The notes beneath the pieces are model-generated. The model had not been told where the DNA came from, did no database searches, and saw only the letters and a list, made by a program, of their open reading frames with translations. A stretch of DNA of 64,000 nucleotides from CAVZYN01 sp963779515 (lineage in GTDB: Bacteria; Pseudomonadota; Alphaproteobacteria; Rhizobiales; Hyphomicrobiaceae), in contig CAVZYN010000001.1 of the NCBI GenBank assembly GCA_963779515.1, positions 310,001 through 374,000 on the forward strand, in the 5' to 3' direction. A program made the position numbers and the translations under genes. This document shows, in pieces, positions 59,688-64,000 of this stretch (position 1 is its first letter; the number at the start of each line of letters is the position of its first letter).

Positions 59688-61745
59688 ATGAGCACCGCCA
59701 CATTCGCCATCGTCTTCCTGCCGCTGCTGGGCGCGCTGATCGCGGGCTTTTTTGGCCGCGTGATCGGCGACCGCGCGTCGGAGATCGTCACCACGGCGTT
59801 TCTTGGCATCGCCGCCGTGCTGTCGTGGGTTGTCTTCATCAATGTCGGGTTCGGGGCGGAGACGGGCAAGGTCTTCAAGGTGCCGGTGATGCGCTGGATC
59901 ACGTCGGGCGAACTCGACGTGTCGTGGATCTTGCGCGTCGATACGCTGACCGCCGTGATGCTGGTCGTCGTCAACACCGTGTCGTCGCTCGTCCATCTTT
60001 ATTCGATCGGCTACATGGCTGAGGACGACTCGCGGCCGCGGTTCTTCGCCTATCTGTCGCTGTTCACGTTCGCCATGCTGATGCTGGTGACGAGCGACAA
60101 CCTGCTGCAGATGTTCTTCGGCTGGGAAGGCGTCGGCCTCGCGTCGTATCTCCTCATCGGGTTCTGGTACAAAAAGCCCGAGGCCAATGCTGCCGCCATC
60201 AAGGCGTTCGTCGTCAATCGCGTCGGCGACTTCGGCTTCGCGCTCGGCATCTTCGCGTTGTTCAAGGTGACGGGCTCCATCGGCCTCGACCAGATTTTCG
60301 CGGCGGCCCCCGGCGTCGCCGGAAAGCCGTTCGAATTCCTCGGCTACTCAGGTCGACACGCTGACGTGCATCGCGTTGCTGCTGTTCATGGGCGCCATGG
60401 GCAAGAGCGCGCAATTCTTGCTGCACACGTGGTTGCCGGACGCGATGGAAGGCCCGACGCCGGTTTCCGCGCTGATCCACGCCGCCACCATGGTCACCGC
60501 TGGCGTGTTCCTGGTCGCGCGGATGTCGCCGGTGTTCGAATACGCACCCGAGGCGCTCAAGTTCGTGACGTTTGTGGGCGTGCTGACCGCGTTCTTCGCG
60601 GCAACCGTCGGCCTCGTGCAGAACGACATCAAGCGCGTGATCGCGTATTCGACCTGCTCGCAGCTCGGCTACATGTTCGCGGCCTGCGGCGTCGGCGCCT
60701 ATTCAGCTGGAATCTTCCACCTCTTCACGCATGCGTTCTTCAAGGCGCTGCTGTTCCTCGGCGCGGGCTCGGTCATCCATGCGATGCACCACGAGCAGGA
60801 CATGCGCCACATGGGCGGCCTGAAGGACAAGATCAAAATCACGTGGGCGATGATGCTGATCGGCACGCTCGCGCTGACCGGCGTCGGCATCCCGCATCTC
60901 GTCGGGTTTGCGGGCTTCCATTCCAAGGATGCGATCATCGAGGCGGCCTACGCGGCGCACACGCCCGGCAACTACGCGTTCTGGGCGCTGGTGCTGGCGG
61001 CATTCATGACGTCGTTCTACTCGTGGCGGCTGATGTTCATGACCTTCCACCAGCCGGCGCGCTGGGGGCATGGGGCTGAGGCGCATGGTCACGCGGCGCA
61101 CGCATCCGATCCCAAGTACGATGACAAAAAGACGATCATGCCCATGACGATCACCACGGCGCGCACGAGCCGCACGAAAGCCCGCTGGTGATGTTGATCC
61201 CGCTCGGCGTGCTGGCGCTCGGCGCGGTGCTGGCCGGCATCGTCTTCACCAAGGCCTTCATCGGCACCGGGTCCGCCGGCGCGCCCGACCCCTACAAGGC
61301 GTTCTGGGCCAAGTCGATTTTCGAGGGCAAAGACAACCACATCCTGCACCACATGCACGAGATCCCTGGCTGGGTCGGCTGGGCGCCGTTCCTCGCGATG
61401 CTGGCGGGATTCGGGCTTTCATATCTCTACTACATGCACTCGCCGCATCTGCCAGCGGCAACCGCCAAGGCGTTCCGGCCGCTGTACCTGTTCTTCCTCA
61501 ACAAGTGGTACTTCGACGAACTCTACGATTGGCTGTTCGTCAGGCCCGCCAACGCCATCGGCCGCTTCTTCTGGAAGAAGGGTGATGGCGCCACGATCGA
61601 CGGGATGATCGACGGGACAGCGGGAGGCGTCGGCTGGACCACGGGCCGCGTCGTCAAGCTGCAGACCGGTTACGTCTATCACTACGCCTTTTGGATGCTG
61701 ATCGGCGTCGCGCTGATCCTCAGCACTTTCTTGATCCAGCGGTAA
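59688..61745 (+). CDS. nuoL: NADH-quinone oxidoreductase subunit L, two frameshifts in this sequence
   Basis: The antiporter-like subunit with the long lateral helix. The frame breaks at about 60348 (one extra base in tactcaggtcgac; FEFLGYS should continue VDTLTCIALLLFMGAMGKSAQFLLHTWLPDAMEGPTPVSALIH) and again at the A run near 61126 (one missing A; DDKK should continue DHAHDDHHGAHEPHE). The two changes compensate, so the span is 686 codons, the normal NuoL length. Key proton-channel residues (Glu in GWEGVG, the HTWLPDAMEGPTPVSALIHAAT and YSTCSQLGYM motifs) are intact. The gene is almost certainly functional. Confidence 0.93.
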
Positions 61746-61749
61746 GACC

Positions 61750-63246
61750 ATGATCAACGCCACAACGCCGATCCTGTCGCTGGTCACGTTCCTGCCGTTG
61801 GTGGGGGCGATCATCATCGCTTGTCTCAACAAGGACGCGAAAGCGAACGCCCGCTGGATTGCGCTTTTCACGACGGTCGCGACGTTTCTGCTATCGCTGA
61901 TCATCTGGGTGAACTTCGACAAGTCGACGGCGGCGTTCCAGTTCGTCGAGGAAGCAGCTTGGTTCGGGCCTCTCAAATACAAGATGGGTGTCGACGGCAT
62001 TTCGATGCTGTTCGTGATCCTGACGACGTTCCTGATGCCGATCTGCGTCCTGGCGAGTTGGGAGAGCATCGACGAGCGCGTCAAGGAATACATGGCCGCG
62101 TTCCTGCTGCTCGAGACGCTGATGATCGGCGTGTTTTGCGCGCTGGATCTGGTGCTGTTCTATTTGTTCTTCGAAGGCGGCCTGATCCCGATGTTCCTGA
62201 TCATCGGGGTGTGGGGCGGCAAACGCCGCGTCTACGCGAGCTTCAAGTTCTTCCTCTATACGCTGCTCGGCTCGGTGCTGATGCTGCTTGCCATCATGTA
62301 CATGTATGGCGTGGCCGGCACGACGGACATCCCGACGCTGTTGAACCACAAGTTCGCCAAGGATGCCCAGTGGTGGCTGTGGCTCGCGTTCTTCGCCTCG
62401 TTCGCGGTGAAGATGCCGATGTGGCCGGTGCATACGTGGCTGCCGGATGCGCACGTCGAGGCGCCGACCGCAGGGTCCGTGATCCTTGCTGGCGTGCTCC
62501 TGAAAATGGGCGGTTATGGGTTCCTGCGGTTCTCGATGCCGATGTTTCCGCTTGCGAGCCAGGAGTTCGCGCCTTTCGTCTTCACGCTGTCGGTGGTGGC
62601 GATCATTTACACCTCGCTGGTGGCGCTCGCCCAAGAAGACGTCAAGAAGCTGATCGCCTACTCCTCGGTCGCGCACATGGGCTTCGTGACCATGGGGATC
62701 TTCACGTTCAACGTGCAGGGGGTCGATGGCGCGATCTTCCAGATGCTGTCGCATGGGCTTGTGTCGGCAGCACTTTTCCTCTGTGTCGGCGTCGTCTACG
62801 ACCGCATGCACACGCGCGAGATCGCGGCGTATGGCGGGCTCGTCCACAACATGCCGATCTATGCGTTCTGCTTCATGATCTTTACGATGGCGAACGTTGG
62901 GCTGCCGGGCACGAGCGGCTTCGTCGGCGAGTTCCTGACACTTCTTGCCGCCTTCAAAGCCAATACCTGGGTGGCGTTCTTTGCGACGACGGGCGTGATC
63001 TTGTCGGCGGCCTACGCGCTCTGGCTCTACCGGCGCATGATCTTCGGCAATCTCGATAAGCCGAGCCTCAAGGGCATCACCGACATGGGGTGGCGCGAGA
63101 TCGCCGTCCTCGCCCCGTTGGTGGTCTTGACGATCTACTACGGCGTCTATCCGGCGCCGATCCTCGACGTGACGGCGGTATCGGTGAAGAAGCTCGTGAC
63201 CAACTACGAAGCCGCCATCAAGACGGCTCAAGCGCTGACGCGCTGA
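61750..63246 (+). CDS. nuoM: NADH-quinone oxidoreductase subunit M
   Basis: A 498-residue antiporter-like subunit. It carries the family's GVDGISMLFVILTTFLMP, FFEGGLIPMFLIIG with the conserved glutamate, PVHTWLPDAHVEAPTAGSVILAGVLLKMGGYG, and the YSSVAHMGFV motif. NuoM translocates one proton. It starts four bases after nuoL. Confidence 0.96.
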   Translation: MINATTPILSLVTFLPLVGAIIIACLNKDAKANARWIALFTTVATFLLSLIIWVNFDKSTAAFQFVEEAAWFGPLKYKMGVDGISMLFVILTTFLMPICVLASWESIDERVKEYMAAFLLLETLMIGVFCALDLVLFYLFFEGGLIPMFLIIGVWGGKRRVYASFKFFLYTLLGSVLMLLAIMYMYGVAGTTDIPTLLNHKFAKDAQWWLWLAFFASFAVKMPMWPVHTWLPDAHVEAPTAGSVILAGVLLKMGGYGFLRFSMPMFPLASQEFAPFVFTLSVVAIIYTSLVALAQEDVKKLIAYSSVAHMGFVTMGIFTFNVQGVDGAIFQMLSHGLVSAALFLCVGVVYDRMHTREIAAYGGLVHNMPIYAFCFMIFTMANVGLPGTSGFVGEFLTLLAAFKANTWVAFFATTGVILSAAYALWLYRRMIFGNLDKPSLKGITDMGWREIAVLAPLVVLTIYYGVYPAPILDVTAVSVKKLVTNYEAAIKTAQALTR

Positions 63247-63265
63247 GCAGGTAAGGACTGAGACG

Positions 63266-64000
63266 ATGATGGATTTGACGACAGCATCCTGGGCGTTGGC
63301 GCCGGAACTGATCCTGGCGCTTGGCGCCATGGCGCTGCTGATGGTCGGCGTGTTCCGGCCAGAGAATGACCGCAATGCGGAGTTGATCGGTTGGCTCACC
63401 GTCGGCGTGCTGGCCGCGGCGGGGTGGATGCTGTTGCGGCAACCGGCGGCGACGCAGTTCGTGTGCGACGCCGGCGCCAAGGCGTGCGCTGCCACCAACG
63501 CAGTGCTGATTGTCGATCCATTTGCGCGGTTCATGAAGCTCCTCGCGCTCGTGGGGGCGGCGGGCGCGTTGATCCTGTCGTTCGACGACATGCGCGAGGG
63601 CCGTTACCTCAAGTTCGAATACCCAGTGCTGGTGTTGCTCGCCACCTGCGGCATGCTGGTGATGATCTCGGCCAACGATCTGATCGCGCTCTATCTCGGG
63701 CTCGAGCTGCAGAGCCTCGCGCTCTACGTCGTCGCCGCCATCCGCCGCGACAACCTGCGGTCGAGCGAAGCCGGCCTCAAGTATTTCGTGCTGGGCGCGC
63801 TGTCGTCGGGCATGCTGCTCTATGGCGCGTCGCTGATCTACGGGTTCACGGGCTCGACCAATTTCGCGACCATCGCCTCGGTCGCCAAGGCGCCGGGCGC
63901 GGGCGCCAACATCGGCCTGATTTTCGGACTGGTGTTTCTGCTCGTTGGTCTCGCGTTCAAGATCTCGGCCGTGCCGTTCCACATGTGGACGCCCGACGTC
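63266..64000 (+). CDS. nuoN: NADH-quinone oxidoreductase subunit N (3' end outside window)
   Basis: The first 245 codons of NuoN. The start is ATG at 63266 (MMDLTTASWALAPELILALGAM), 19 bases after nuoM. Visible family marks are ISANDLIALYLGLELQSLALYVVAA with the conserved glutamate, and SSEAGLKYFVLGALSSGMLLYG. The window ends at AVPFHMWTPDV, near the middle of the protein. Confidence 0.95.
   Translation, partial: MMDLTTASWALAPELILALGAMALLMVGVFRPENDRNAELIGWLTVGVLAAAGWMLLRQPAATQFVCDAGAKACAATNAVLIVDPFARFMKLLALVGAAGALILSFDDMREGRYLKFEYPVLVLLATCGMLVMISANDLIALYLGLELQSLALYVVAAIRRDNLRSSEAGLKYFVLGALSSGMLLYGASLIYGFTGSTNFATIASVAKAPGAGANIGLIFGLVFLLVGLAFKISAVPFHMWTPDV

Noticed and set aside
61891..63591. 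566-codon minus-strand frame opposite nuoM
   Set aside because: It has a His/Arg/Glu-rich composition typical of the antisense of membrane proteins, and nuoM is certain.

Overview
This window is high-GC DNA from an alphaproteobacterium, most likely of the order Hyphomicrobiales (a Xanthobacteraceae/Bradyrhizobium-like lineage). The assignment rests on gene order: tlpA divergent from argH followed by lptM, tolC-popZ-valS, a rhizobial-type nuoG-to-nuoN block, and homologues such as CoA-acylating MmsA, DUF1194, DUF1272 and DUF922 proteins. No rRNA, tRNA or CRISPR array was recognised.

Layout. 0-1 kb: the end of a phenylacetate-CoA ligase-like gene and a DUF433/DUF5615 toxin-antitoxin-like pair. 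1-7.4 kb: M24 peptidase-like protein, a PLP-dependent sulfur amino-acid enzyme, an SDR dehydrogenase, tlpA, argH and lptM. 7.4-12 kb: an accessory patch with a complete IS66-family element inside a uma2 gene (15-bp terminal inverted repeats, 8-bp target duplication), an IS1595 remnant and decayed ORFs. 12-20 kb: cupin, Old Yellow Enzyme, a brnTA pair bounded by a duplicated mmsA 3' end, mmsA, nitronate monooxygenase and serB. 20-30 kb: FKBP, membrane proteins, two tandem tolC genes, popZ, valS. 30-39 kb: an M20D amidohydrolase and a complete peptide-type ABC importer with two substrate-binding proteins. 39-46.4 kb: small enzymes, a core-MetE-like methyltransferase, a zinc alcohol dehydrogenase and modABC. 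46.4-53.5 kb: a divergent, incomplete type II secretion-like cluster (gspEFHIJ on the minus strand, gspLM plus a GspC/PilP-like gene on the plus strand). 53.6-64 kb: a pentapeptide-repeat protein followed by nuoG-H-I-J-K-L-M-N, with three small unrecognised membrane proteins between subunits.

How the genes work together. The 31.8-39.3 kb operon should import a peptide or N-acyl amino acid, and the divergent M20D amidohydrolase could cleave it in the cytoplasm. modABC supplies molybdate. The gsp genes encode the motor, platform, minor pseudopilins and assembly proteins of a secretion or pilus-like machine, but no secretin, major pseudopilin or GspK is present here. The nuo genes encode the G subunit and the membrane arm of complex I; nuoA-F are not immediately upstream.

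Quality caveat. At least ten genes, including the conserved nuoL, are broken by single-base frame changes, several of them in A runs. Most are better explained by sequence or assembly error than by gene death, so frameshifted genes are described as reconstructed full-length genes where context supports this.
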